Part shown: piece by piece, positions 24,890-33,202 of the stretch
Layout: each line of letters opens with the position of its first letter
Position numbering within the stretch: the first letter of the stretch is position 1
NCBI RefSeq assembly: GCF_001584185.1
Contig: NZ_CP013234.1
Location: 2,604,001 to 2,668,000 of the forward strand
DNA from: Collimonas pratensis
Lineage (GTDB): Bacteria > Pseudomonadota > Gammaproteobacteria > Burkholderiales > Burkholderiaceae_D
Length of the DNA: 64,000 bases
Direction of reading: 5' to 3'
Program-made: the position numbers and the translations under genes
Notes under the pieces: model-generated
The model's input: the letters and a program-made list of their open reading frames with translations, nothing else
Told to the model about the DNA's origin: nothing
The model's database searches: none

Positions 24890-26137
24890 ATGAGCAAAGC
24901 ACTGGATGGCGTGCGCATTCTCGATTTCACCCATGTCCAGTCCGGACCGACTTGCACCCAGCTGCTCGCCTGGTTCGGCGCCGACGTGATCAAGGTCGAA
25001 CGGGCCGGCGAGGGCGATGCTACACGCGGGCAGTTGCGCGACATTCCGGGCGTCGACAGCTTGTACTTCACCATGCTCAACCATAACAAGCGTTCCATCA
25101 CACTCGACACCAAAAATCCGAAAGGCAAGGAAGTACTGGAAACCCTGATCAAGGATTGCGACGTCCTGGTGGAAAATTTTGCCCCCGGTGCGCTCGACCG
25201 CATGGGCTTCAGCTGGGAGCGCATCCAGGAACTGAATCCGCGCATGGTGGTGGCCTCGGTCAAGGGTTTCGGCCCCGGCAAGTACGAAGATTGCAAGGTC
25301 TATGAAAACGTCGCCCAGTGCGCTGGCGGCGCCGCCTCGACCACCGGCTTCGACGACGGCCCGCCGATGGTGACCGGCGCCCAGATCGGCGACAGCGGTA
25401 CCGGCCTGCACCTGGCGCTGGGGATAGTCAGCGCGCTGTACCAGCGCCACACCAGCGGCCGCGGGCAGAAAGTGTTGGCGCCGATGCAGGATGCCGTGCT
25501 CAACCTGTGCCGGGTCAAGCTGCGCGACCAGCAGCGGCTGGAACGGACCGGCACCATGCACGAGTATCCGCAATACCCGGACAGCAAGTTCGGCGAAGCG
25601 GTACCGCGCGCCGGCAACGCCTCCGGCGGCGGCCAGCCGGGCTCGATCCTGAAGTGCAAGGGCTGGGAAACCGACCCCAATGCCTATATCTATTTCATCA
25701 CCCAGGGTGCGGTCTGGCCGGCGGTGTGCAAGGTGATCGGCGAGGAGGGCTGGATTACCGACGAAGCCTACGCCACGCCGGCGGCGCGGCTGCTGCATCT
25801 GAAGCCGATCTTTGCCCGCATCGAGCAATGGACCATGAGTAAGACCAAGTTCGAGGCGATGGATATCCTGAACCAGTACGATATTCCTTGCGGTCCGATC
25901 CTGTCGATGAAGGAAATCGCGGAAGAACCATCGTTGCGCGCGACCGGCACGATCGTGGAAGTCGATCATCCGACCCGCGGCAAATATCTGACAGTAGGCA
26001 ACCCGATCAAGATGTCGGACAGCCCGACCGAGGTGACCCGTTCGCCGCTGCTGGGCGAGCATACCGAAGAAGTGCTGGCGCAACTGGGTTATGGCAAGGA
26101 TTACATTGCCATGTTGCGCGAAGAGAAGGTGATTTGA
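24890..26137 (+). CDS. frc: formyl-CoA:oxalate CoA-transferase, copy 2
   Basis: A second Frc-family CoA-transferase of 415 residues, highly similar to copy 1 along its length. The catalytic aspartate is in [10 protein letters not shown], and position 48 is again Gln. The glycine loop differs: [10 protein letters not shown] here against [10 protein letters not shown] in copy 1, so one loop glycine is serine and the following Trp is lost. That loop shields the active-site anhydride in Frc, so the two copies may differ in donor or acceptor. An AGGAG precedes the ATG. It is the last gene of the operon, before a hairpin terminator. Confidence 0.88.
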   Translation: MSKALDGVRILDFTHVQSGPTCTQLLAWFGADVIKVERAGEGDATRGQLRDIPGVDSLYFTMLNHNKRSITLDTKNPKGKEVLETLIKDCDVLVENFAPGALDRMGFSWERIQELNPRMVVASVKGFGPGKYEDCKVYENVAQCAGGAASTTGFDDGPPMVTGAQIGDSGTGLHLALGIVSALYQRHTSGRGQKVLAPMQDAVLNLCRVKLRDQQRLERTGTMHEYPQYPDSKFGEAVPRAGNASGGGQPGSILKCKGWETDPNAYIYFITQGAVWPAVCKVIGEEGWITDEAYATPAARLLHLKPIFARIEQWTMSKTKFEAMDILNQYDIPCGPILSMKEIAEEPSLRATGTIVEVDHPTRGKYLTVGNPIKMSDSPTEVTRSPLLGEHTEEVLAQLGYGKDYIAMLREEKVI

Positions 26138-26154
26138 TTTAGGTATACGGTTAA

Positions 26155-26207
26155 ACAGGCCCGGAGCCGGCTCATTATCGGTTCCGGAACGCCTGTCAGC
26201 TTTCATT
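26155..26207 (+). terminator. terminator after the Frc operon
   Basis: ACAGGC-CCGGAGCCG pairs with CGGTTCCGG-AAC-GCCTGT (26179-26196) with one G-U pair and a small bulge, and a T-rich stretch (TTTCATTTTC) follows. It ends the operon that starts at the TPP enzyme. Confidence 0.6.
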
Positions 26208-26361
26208 TTCAGTGCCCGCCAGCTGTTGTGTCTGGCGACGGCAGGGTTGCATCCGGCCTGCGCGCGCTTACATTTTTTGCCCTATCCCAAGTTTATTTCT
26301 GGATATACTTCCCCCGTCGTAGTTGACACAACATTTCATAACAATCAAACCGGGGGATTAA

Positions 26362-26820
26362 ATGCTGTTGAAATCATATGTAAAGATTGTGTTTTTTGTC
26401 ACTTTGCAACTGGGGCTGGCGATGCAGGCTTCTGCCAAGGAGGCTGATCAGCCGACCGCGCAGGCGAGCGTGAGCGATAGTGCAGTCGGTCCCAGCGCGG
26501 CGGATTTTCCGGCGGCCGGCAAGGCGGTGGAAGTGGTGTTTGGCGATGCGATCATCGATTTGAACTTCAAGGATCTCACGACCTTGTCGATCTATTGCCG
26601 CTCCGGCATCTTCAAGGGCATCACCGAGGTAGTGCAATACACGGCGGTCAAGATTCGCCCGCAAGTCTACATGGTGTACTGGCACGAGCCGGATTCCAAG
26701 CTGAACGTGGTGCATATGGAGGATTTCGAGCACGGCACGGTGTATACCAATGTGTCCTATCCCGACGGCAAATTCGTGCATTTCAAGGGCACGATAAAAA
26801 TCGTCGGGGATGCAAAATAA
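26362..26820 (+). CDS. secreted MoaF-like (lipocalin-type) protein
   Basis: The 152-residue protein has a signal peptide (KSYVKIVFFVTLQLGLAMQ, cleavage near ASAKE) and a domain resembling MoaF, with VVFGDAIIDLNFKDLTTLS, VQYTAVKIRPQVYMVYWHEP and VVHMEDFEHGTVYTNVSYPD read as partial segments. MoaF-like domains form small beta barrels and occur in monoamine and aromatic-acid operons; the ligand here is unknown. It has no close operon partner: a terminator precedes it and a bidirectional terminator follows, shared with the convergent TetR gene. Confidence 0.75.
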   Translation: MLLKSYVKIVFFVTLQLGLAMQASAKEADQPTAQASVSDSAVGPSAADFPAAGKAVEVVFGDAIIDLNFKDLTTLSIYCRSGIFKGITEVVQYTAVKIRPQVYMVYWHEPDSKLNVVHMEDFEHGTVYTNVSYPDGKFVHFKGTIKIVGDAK

Positions 26821-26866
26821 CTTTCTTGCGTCAATGGCAAGATCAAGCGTTTGAGGCAGGATAAGG

Positions 26867-26905
26867 CAGAGAGCCGGCCGCTGCATTTCTGGCCGGCTCT
26901 CTGTT
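26867..26905. terminator. bidirectional terminator between moaF-like and tetR genes
   Basis: CAGAGAGCCGGCC (26867-26879) and GGCCGGCTCTCTG (26891-26903) form a perfect 13-base stem with an 11-base loop, between two convergent genes. U-rich tails are short on both strands. Confidence 0.7.
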
Positions 26906-26915
26906 AGGGTGCGTT

Positions 26916-27500
26916 TTAAGCGGTCTGCAGCTTTGAGTGCTCCAGCAGGACGATTTCCTGGGCCACGCTCCAGGCATCGTTGGCGGCATTCTTGCGGCCG
27001 GCGACGTGCGCCGCCAAGGTAGCGCCGTCCAGCAGCATGACTACCTGGCGCGCCAGTTTGGTGGCGACGCTTTTCCCCACCAGCGGTTCCAGTACATTCT
27101 TGACCAGGTCGGTCAGGCCTTTCTTCTGGCTGGCGGCGGTGCGCAGGATGGCATTGTCCGTACCGTGGAATTCCGCTGCTGCCGCTGCAAACATGCAACC
27201 GGTGAAATTCACTTCGCGGAACCACTTGTCGTGCCACATGAATACGCCATGCAGCTTGTCCATCGGTGTTTCGAATTTTTCGAGAAACAAGGAGAGTGAA
27301 TTCGCGCACATCGTCATGCGTTCTTCCAGTACTTCCACCACCAGCTCCTTTTTCGATGGAAAGTATTTATACAGTGTCATCTTGGCGACGCCTGCTTCCG
27401 CCAGGATGCGGTCGATGCCCACCGCATGATACCCATCTTGGGAAAAGAGCCGCGTTGCCGTATCAATAAGTATCTGTCGTTTTTCTTTCATACGGGTCAT
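26916..27500 (-). CDS. TetR-family transcriptional regulator
   Basis: This 194-residue regulator has the TetR N-terminal DNA-binding domain (residues 8-58: ILIDTATRLFSQDGYHAVG, IDRILAEAGVAKMTLYKYF, SKKELVVEVL) and an all-helical ligand-binding domain. It is transcribed divergently from the haem-oxygenase-like gene at 27878. The 14-base palindrome ACAGACCTGTCTGT in the shared region recurs before the large biosynthetic operon, which makes this protein the prime candidate for controlling both units. The ligand is unknown. An internal ATG three codons downstream is an alternative start. Confidence 0.85.
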   Translation of the reverse strand: MTRMKEKRQILIDTATRLFSQDGYHAVGIDRILAEAGVAKMTLYKYFPSKKELVVEVLEERMTMCANSLSLFLEKFETPMDKLHGVFMWHDKWFREVNFTGCMFAAAAAEFHGTDNAILRTAASQKKGLTDLVKNVLEPLVGKSVATKLARQVVMLLDGATLAAHVAGRKNAANDAWSVAQEIVLLEHSKLQTA

Positions 27501-27699
27501 TGATTAGGTGTAAGTTACGTGAATGGTTACGCAAATAAGCATGCGATAGGCCGGTAGCGCAAACATGGAAAAGCGGCTGCCGGGCATGAACTGCTGCAAT
27601 TGGTACAGTGTACAGTACGGTATATTATCTCAGTATTTGTTGTCGTGGATACAAGTTAGCTGTCGGTAGTAAAAACTGGCTGGCAAGCGTTGTAAAACG

Positions 27700-27711
27700 G
27701 TGTTGCAACAC
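27700..27711. promoter_or_regulatory. GTGTTGCAACAC palindrome in the tetR/oxygenase divergent region
   Basis: A perfect 12-base palindrome lies 44 bases before the ACAGACCTGTCTGT operator. It does not recur in the window as far as I could see. It may be a site for a second regulator. The remainder of the 377-base region (27501-27877) shows no gene. Confidence 0.3.
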
Positions 27712-27754
27712 TATCATCGGCACTCATCCCAGGCTCTGATATTTCAATTATATG

Positions 27755-27768
27755 ACAGACCTGTCTGT
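27755..27768. promoter_or_regulatory. operator palindrome upstream of the haem-oxygenase-like gene
   Basis: ACAGACCTGTCTGT is a perfect palindrome. With its flank, the 17 bases TAAACAGACAGGTCTGT (read on the minus strand) are identical to the site at 52979 before the fatty acyl-AMP ligase gene. Both sites have the same orientation relative to the gene they precede. The form fits a TetR-type operator. An AT-rich stretch (ATATTATAAAAATT) follows and probably contains the -10. Confidence 0.75.
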
Positions 27769-27877
27769 TTAAATTTAGGATATTATAAAAATTTTGTAGC
27801 CGGCGTTTCAGCCGCTTGCACAAAAATTAAGGGTGGCAATGGCAGTCACGGTTTAAACACTAATTTGAGGAAGTTAC

Positions 27878-29002
27878 ATGAGTTATCCGACCGTAGCGAA
27901 TTCGCAAGTCACAGAAGCGTTTCATGCAGTAAACCTTCATCAAGACGTCTACCAAAGCCTTCGACAGCCTTATTCCGAGCTTCCCCTCGATACCATCGTC
28001 TCCATGCTGGTTGCCGATCCAGAGCTGGAAAGCCGTTTCGACAACGACCGCGAGCTGTTCGAGCTGCTGATGAACAAGGTGCGCGCCACGCTGGCCAAGG
28101 CCCTGGCGACAGACGACGACACAGCCTTGTGCCTGGTGCACCGGACGCTTTTCATCTTGCTGGACATGCACGTGGCCTCGGCGACCAGTTTCGCAGCCGC
28201 CAATCAATCCAATCATTACTTGCAGCAGATGCGCAATGAGATCGAAAGAGCATGGCTGGCCTCCGGCGATTCGTCGCCGCTGGCGCGCATCAGCGCCGAC
28301 ATGCCGCTCACCGATGCCTTGCGCTTTCTGTGGAGCGAACATACCGTCTCCAACCATCCTTTGTTCGACTACCTCGAGACCACTGCTTCGCACGGCCAGT
28401 TCGTCGAATTCTTCCGCAGCGATGCAGCGCTCAACATCCGTTTCTTCGATCTGATCGCCTTGATCCTGGTCGGCTCGGATGAAATCACGCGCAAGGAACT
28501 GGTGCAGAACCTGTGGGACGAATCGGGCAACGGCAATTCCACCCGCAGCCACGTCAACCTGTTCCGCAAGCTGCTGGACATGGTCGGCGCTGAAAACGTC
28601 GAAGATAATCATGCTTCGTCGCTCGGCTGGCAAGGACTGGCCGGACATAACCTGTTCATGCTGACTTGCCTGCAGCGCAAGCATTACTTCAAGGCGATCG
28701 GCATCATGGCGATCACCGAGCTGCTGGATCCGCGCCAGTATGAAAAGCTGGTGCACGGCTGTCATCGCATCGGCCTGGGCAAAGAAGGTGAAGTCGATTA
28801 CTACAAGGAACACATCAGTATCGATATCGTCCATGCGCAGGGCTGGCTGGAAAACGTGATTGTGCCGCTCGATGCGAAATACCCTGAAGCGCGCGCAGAA
28901 ATCCTGCAAGGCGCCATGTTGCGCCTGAATACCTGCCAGGATTATTACGACGCCTTGCTCGGCATGCTGCAAGTGCATGCGCCGGTAGCAAAACAGGCCT
29001 GA
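27878..29002 (+). CDS. haem-oxygenase-like diiron oxygenase (iron-containing redox enzyme family)
   Basis: The 374-residue protein belongs to the haem-oxygenase-like diiron oxidase group that includes UndA, BesC and the central domain of SznF. Metal-ligand motifs are visible: Glu177 in HGQFVEFFRSDAAL, Glu215 and His225 in LWDESGNGNSTRSHVNLF, and His312, Asp316 and His319 in YYKEHISIDIVHAQGW. Known members do N-oxygenation, C-C cleavage or desaturation of amino acids and fatty acids; the reaction here is unknown. It is convergent with the 21-gene biosynthetic run and shares a 17-base operator sequence with it, so it is probably a member of that pathway. A strong terminator follows. Confidence 0.8.
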   Translation: MSYPTVANSQVTEAFHAVNLHQDVYQSLRQPYSELPLDTIVSMLVADPELESRFDNDRELFELLMNKVRATLAKALATDDDTALCLVHRTLFILLDMHVASATSFAAANQSNHYLQQMRNEIERAWLASGDSSPLARISADMPLTDALRFLWSEHTVSNHPLFDYLETTASHGQFVEFFRSDAALNIRFFDLIALILVGSDEITRKELVQNLWDESGNGNSTRSHVNLFRKLLDMVGAENVEDNHASSLGWQGLAGHNLFMLTCLQRKHYFKAIGIMAITELLDPRQYEKLVHGCHRIGLGKEGEVDYYKEHISIDIVHAQGWLENVIVPLDAKYPEARAEILQGAMLRLNTCQDYYDALLGMLQVHAPVAKQA

Positions 29003-29026
29003 CCGGCAAGGTAGGAACGCAACAAG

Positions 29027-29062
29027 CAAGGCCGTCAACCGATACACCGGTTGACGGCCTTG
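29027..29062. terminator. bidirectional terminator between the diiron oxygenase and aldehyde dehydrogenase genes
   Basis: CAAGGCCGTCAACCG (29027-29041), a 6-base loop, and CGGTTGACGGCCTTG (29048-29062) form a perfect 15-base stem between convergent genes. It marks the downstream end of the large minus-strand operon. Confidence 0.8.
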
Positions 29063-29075
29063 TGCGTTAACCACG

Positions 29076-30653
29076 TCAGGTACGAACGCATTCGCCGTTC
29101 AGGATGCGCCACAGGCCCAGCGGATTTTCATCGCGCAGCTCCGGCGGCATCAGTTCCGCGGGCAAATCCTGGTAGCAGACCGGCCGCAGGAAACGCTCGA
29201 TGGCAGTGGCGCCGACTGCCGTGCTGCGGCTGTCCGAGCTGGCCGGGAACGGCCCTCCGTGGACCATGGCATGCGACACTTCAACGCCGGTCGGATAAGC
29301 GTTGACCAGGATGCGGCCGGCCTTGCGCTCCAGGGTTGGCAATAATTTCCTCGCCAGATCATGGTCGGCGCTATCCATATGCAAAGTCGCCGTCAACTGG
29401 CCGGAAATATATTCCGCGACGGTCTGCATTTCTTCCGCATCCCTGCAGGCGACAATCAAAGCGCTAGGACCGAAATTTTCATCTTCCAGCTGCGGCGTCG
29501 CCAGGAAAGTGGCGGCATCGGTAACGAACAAGGCCGCTTGCGCCGAGCAACCGTTCTTGGCCGACAGCCCTTTCCCCAGCAGCCTGACGCTGACCATTTC
29601 GTTCAGGCGGCCAACCCCATTGGCATAGGCGCTGCTGATGCCCGCCGTTAACATGGTGCCGGCGGCCTTGTTTTGCAGGGCGCTGACGGCAGCTGCCAGG
29701 AATTGCAGCAGAGGCGCACCGTCAATCGCCAGCAACAGGCCGGGACTAGTGCAGAACTGTCCGACACCCGTCACCAGCGCTTCAACGAAGCCGGCGGCAA
29801 TCTGCGGCGCGCGGGCGGCGAGCGCGGCCGGCAACAGGAACATCGGATTGATGCAGCTCATTTCCGCGAACACGGGAATTGGTTCGCGCCGCAGCGCTGC
29901 GGTACGCATCAAGGCCATGCCGCCCTGGCGCGAACCGGTGAAAGCCACCGCCTTGATCGCCGGGTGGCTGACCAGGTCCTGGCCAAACTGGTTGCCGTCG
30001 CCGATCAGCAGCGAGAACACACCATCCGGCAAGCAGCAGCTGGCGACAGCGGCCTGGATCACGCGCCCCACCAGTTCCGAAGTGCCGAGATGGGCGCCAT
30101 GGGCCTTGACTATCACAGGACAGCCGGCGGCAAGCGCCGCCGCGGTATCGCCGCCAGCCACCGAAAAGGCCAGCGGGAAATTGCTGGCGCCGAATACCGC
30201 CACCGGACCCAGTGCGATCTTGCGCAACCGCAGATCCGCCCGCGGCGGAATCCGCTCAGGCAAAGCCGAATCCAGCGTAGCGCCCAGGTACTGGCCGCTG
30301 CGGGCGATGCCGGCAAACAGCCGTAGCTGGGCAACGGTGCGGCTGCGTTCTATCATCAGGCGCACTGCAGACAGGCCGGTTTCCTGGGAAGCGCGCGAAA
30401 TCAGTTCGGCGCCCAAGGCCAGGATGCCGCTGGCGATGGTTTCCAGGAACTGCGCCCGCTGCTCCGCGCTGCAGGAGCGATAGCCGTCGAAGGCTTGCTG
30501 CGCCAGCGTGCAGGCCTGATCGATTTCTGCGCTGCCGCCGACGCCGAAATCCGGGCCGAATTTTTCATTGCTGGCCGGATTGATCGCCTGCAAAGTTCCT
30601 GCCGTTCCGCGCACTGCGCGCTGGCCGATCAGCATGTCGCCGCTGAGCGTCAT
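29076..30653 (-). CDS. aldehyde dehydrogenase, 2-oxoglutarate-semialdehyde dehydrogenase type
   Basis: A 525-residue NAD(P)-dependent aldehyde dehydrogenase of the group that oxidises 2-oxoglutarate semialdehyde and related aldehydes. The nucleotide-binding and active-site segments are visible: GPVAVFGASNFPLAF near residue 150, AVAFTGSRQGG near 240, and the catalytic cysteine in GVGQFCTSPGLLL near 300. It is the last gene of the 21-gene run, 45 bases after an aminotransferase. Aminotransferase and aldehyde dehydrogenase may together convert a terminal amine to an acid, supplying or recycling a precursor. This coupling is inferred from adjacency. Confidence 0.85.
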   Translation of the reverse strand: MTLSGDMLIGQRAVRGTAGTLQAINPASNEKFGPDFGVGGSAEIDQACTLAQQAFDGYRSCSAEQRAQFLETIASGILALGAELISRASQETGLSAVRLMIERSRTVAQLRLFAGIARSGQYLGATLDSALPERIPPRADLRLRKIALGPVAVFGASNFPLAFSVAGGDTAAALAAGCPVIVKAHGAHLGTSELVGRVIQAAVASCCLPDGVFSLLIGDGNQFGQDLVSHPAIKAVAFTGSRQGGMALMRTAALRREPIPVFAEMSCINPMFLLPAALAARAPQIAAGFVEALVTGVGQFCTSPGLLLAIDGAPLLQFLAAAVSALQNKAAGTMLTAGISSAYANGVGRLNEMVSVRLLGKGLSAKNGCSAQAALFVTDAATFLATPQLEDENFGPSALIVACRDAEEMQTVAEYISGQLTATLHMDSADHDLARKLLPTLERKAGRILVNAYPTGVEVSHAMVHGGPFPASSDSRSTAVGATAIERFLRPVCYQDLPAELMPPELRDENPLGLWRILNGECVRT

Positions 30654-30698
30654 CGCCGCCTCCTGTTTTTGAGCATGTCAGAGAACTTCATGCGCGTG

Positions 30699-32087
30699 TC
30701 AACCCAGTGCTTCTTCAATCGAACGGCTCAGCTTGTCGATCGCTTCGTCAAGCTCCTGCTCCGAGATGATCAGCGGCGGCAGCAAACGCAGTACCGCCGA
30801 ATGACGGCCGCCGGTTTCGATAATCAGGCCGTTGGCCAGGCAGCGCTGCTTGATGGTGCGGGCCATGGCGCCGTCGGCCGGATAGCTGCCGATGGCATCC
30901 GGCGCGGCGTCGGGAGCGATGACTTCGATGCCCCACATCAGGCCGCGGCCGCGGATGTCGCCCAGAATCGAGAAGCGGCAGGCCAGTTCGCGCAGGCGGG
31001 TCTCCAGGTAATTGCCCTTGGCGCGCGCCTGCGCTACCAGCTGCTCGGCCTGTATTACTTCCAGGCAGGCGGCGCCGGCCACCATGGCGATCTGGTTGCC
31101 GCGGAAGGTGCCGGCATGTGCCCCGGCTTGCCAGGTGTCGTATTTCTCGTGATACAGCAGCATCGAGAGTGGAAAGCCGCCGCCGACCGCTTTGGAAATC
31201 ACTACGGCATCCGGCACGATGCCCGCGTGTTCAAAGGCAAACATGTCGCCAGTGCGGCCGAAGCCGGTCTGGATTTCATCAATGATCAGCGGAATATCCA
31301 GGCGCGCGGTGATCTCGCGAATGCCGCGCAGCCATTTGGCCGAGGCTGGAATCACGCCGCCTTCGCCCTGGATCGCCTCGACGATCATGGCTGCCGGCGC
31401 CGTGACGCCGCTTTCGGGATCGGTCAGCATGCGTTCGATATACGCCAGCGAGGTTACATCCGACTGCTCGCCGCCGAGGCTGAACGGGCAGCGATAGGAA
31501 TAAGGGTAGGGCAGGAAATGCACATCGGGCATGATCGACGCCACCTGGCGCTTGGCGGTCAGGTTGCCGGTCAGCGCCAGAGCGCCGGCGGTCATGCCAT
31601 GGTAGGCGCCGTGAAACGCCAGTACCGTGCGGCGGCCGGTGGCGGTCTTGAACAGTTTCAGCGCCGCCTCGACCGCATCGGCGCCGCTCGGCCCGCAGCT
31701 CTGGAAGCGCACATGGCGGGCGAATTCCGGCGGCAGGCATTCCAGCAGCTTGACCAGGAAGCGATATTTGGCGGGCGTCGTCATGTCTAGTGCCTGCAAC
31801 ACATGCCCGGACTGCAGGAATTCTTCCACCTTGGCCAGGATGTACGGATGGTTGTGGCCGGTCGCCAGGGTGCCGGCGCAAGACAGGCAATCCAGATAGT
31901 CCTTGCCGGCGCTGTCGGTGACGCGCGCCAGGCGGCCTTTTTCGATCACCACGCCGATCGAGTTGGCGTAGGTCCGCGCACCCGATTCACGGGCTTTGAC
32001 AAAGGCGTACATCTCGTCCTGCGACGGACCGGTTTCGTCGATCTCGAAATCCGCGTCGAAGCGGGTAGCCAATTCGGAAACTGCCAT
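30699..32087 (-). CDS. class III PLP aminotransferase (diaminobutyrate/GABA aminotransferase-like)
   Basis: This 462-residue fold-type I enzyme has the class III aminotransferase landmarks: GSGADAVEAAL-like QSCGPSGADAVEAALK near residue 130, LIIDEIQTGFGRTGD near 255, and the PLP lysine in VVISKAVGGGFPLS near 285. The overall pattern resembles 2,4-diaminobutyrate (EctB-like) and 4-aminobutyrate aminotransferases, which act on omega-amino groups. In this operon it may introduce or remove a terminal amine on the precursor. It lies between the desaturase and aldehyde dehydrogenase genes, 48 and 45 bases away. Confidence 0.88.
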   Translation of the reverse strand: MAVSELATRFDADFEIDETGPSQDEMYAFVKARESGARTYANSIGVVIEKGRLARVTDSAGKDYLDCLSCAGTLATGHNHPYILAKVEEFLQSGHVLQALDMTTPAKYRFLVKLLECLPPEFARHVRFQSCGPSGADAVEAALKLFKTATGRRTVLAFHGAYHGMTAGALALTGNLTAKRQVASIMPDVHFLPYPYSYRCPFSLGGEQSDVTSLAYIERMLTDPESGVTAPAAMIVEAIQGEGGVIPASAKWLRGIREITARLDIPLIIDEIQTGFGRTGDMFAFEHAGIVPDAVVISKAVGGGFPLSMLLYHEKYDTWQAGAHAGTFRGNQIAMVAGAACLEVIQAEQLVAQARAKGNYLETRLRELACRFSILGDIRGRGLMWGIEVIAPDAAPDAIGSYPADGAMARTIKQRCLANGLIIETGGRHSAVLRLLPPLIISEQELDEAIDKLSRSIEEALG

Positions 32088-32135
32088 GAGTGCACCTATA
32101 TAGAGTTAACGTTCATCAAATAAACTGCTGCTGCT

Positions 32136-33167
32136 TCATTCCAGCATGGTGTCGATCAAGCCCCGGTTCCTGCCGAAATATCTCGGCCACAGGCTGGCCT
32201 CGGCACGGAATCCTTCGTCCTTCATCAAAATGGCGTGCATTTTCGGCAGGTTGTACAAAGGCACGGCAGGAAACAGATGGTGGGCGACGTGATAGTTGAT
32301 GTTGAGCGGCGCCAGCGCCAGCCGTTCCAGCCAGCTGCCGTCAACGTGGCGGGTACGCTCCAGCTCGCGTTCGTTCTGCGCCAGATCGTGTTCGGCGATG
32401 ATGCGGATGCGAGTGAACGCCAGCGTCAGGGTAAACATCGGCAGCAGCCACAGCAGCAGGAAACAAGGCCAGGCCTCCAGCACAGTGACCAGCGCCGCGG
32501 CGCATAGCCAGAATGCGACGAACTGGATGCGTTCCGATGTGCTCAGCATTTTTTCGCGATTGTCGAAAACGAAGGCCCAGCCGGTCCAGTAACGGATCAC
32601 CGGCCACCAGGAGCGCAGATGCAGCCCGCACAGGTCGCCCAGCAGGATGCGGTAGAAGGCCCGGCGCGGCTTGGGGAAGCTGTAGTTGTCGTCCGCCACC
32701 AGGCGCACCCAGTAAGGGTCGTTCGGCTTGTTGGTGAACAAATGATGCGGCAGATGCCCGCGCCGGTAGCTCGAGGTAACCATGCCGGTCGGGAAAGCGC
32801 ACAGCCAGTTGCTGGCGATCTCGTTCAGCATGGCGTTCTTGAACAGACGGTGATGGGTAGCATCATGCATGATGACGCCCAGCGCATGCTGCTTGCAGGC
32901 CAGCACAAAGCCGGACAGTACGAACAGGACGACCACCGCCAGCAAGCCGGCCGCAGACAGCTCGCATAATCCCGCCCACAGGCCGTCTTCGCCGCTGAGA
33001 AAAGCCACGGCATAGGCCGGCAGCGCCAGCGCAGCGGCAATCACCAGCCATTGCCGGGCGATCATCCACGTGCTCTTGAAGGGGTTCAAGCTGTTCAGCA
33101 AACGCGCCTGCGCCGCATATTTGTTGCGGTAACTAGCAGCGCTGGCTTTCTCCATATGACCTGGCAT
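32136..33167 (-). CDS. membrane fatty acid desaturase
   Basis: I chose the ATG at 33167 because AGGAG lies eight bases upstream. The 343-residue integral membrane protein has the three histidine boxes of the diiron desaturase family: HDATHH near residue 105, HLPHH near 140, and HVAHH near 300, among four or more hydrophobic helices. It would insert a double bond or hydroxyl into an acyl chain, possibly while bound to the ACP of this cluster. Similar desaturases occur in bacterial polyyne clusters, but only one is present here, so a polyyne product is unlikely. Confidence 0.88.
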   Translation of the reverse strand: MPGHMEKASAASYRNKYAAQARLLNSLNPFKSTWMIARQWLVIAAALALPAYAVAFLSGEDGLWAGLCELSAAGLLAVVVLFVLSGFVLACKQHALGVIMHDATHHRLFKNAMLNEIASNWLCAFPTGMVTSSYRRGHLPHHLFTNKPNDPYWVRLVADDNYSFPKPRRAFYRILLGDLCGLHLRSWWPVIRYWTGWAFVFDNREKMLSTSERIQFVAFWLCAAALVTVLEAWPCFLLLWLLPMFTLTLAFTRIRIIAEHDLAQNERELERTRHVDGSWLERLALAPLNINYHVAHHLFPAVPLYNLPKMHAILMKDEGFRAEASLWPRYFGRNRGLIDTMLE

Positions 33168-33202
33168 GACGACAACTCCTGTCCTGACTGCGGAATTCAA
33201 TG

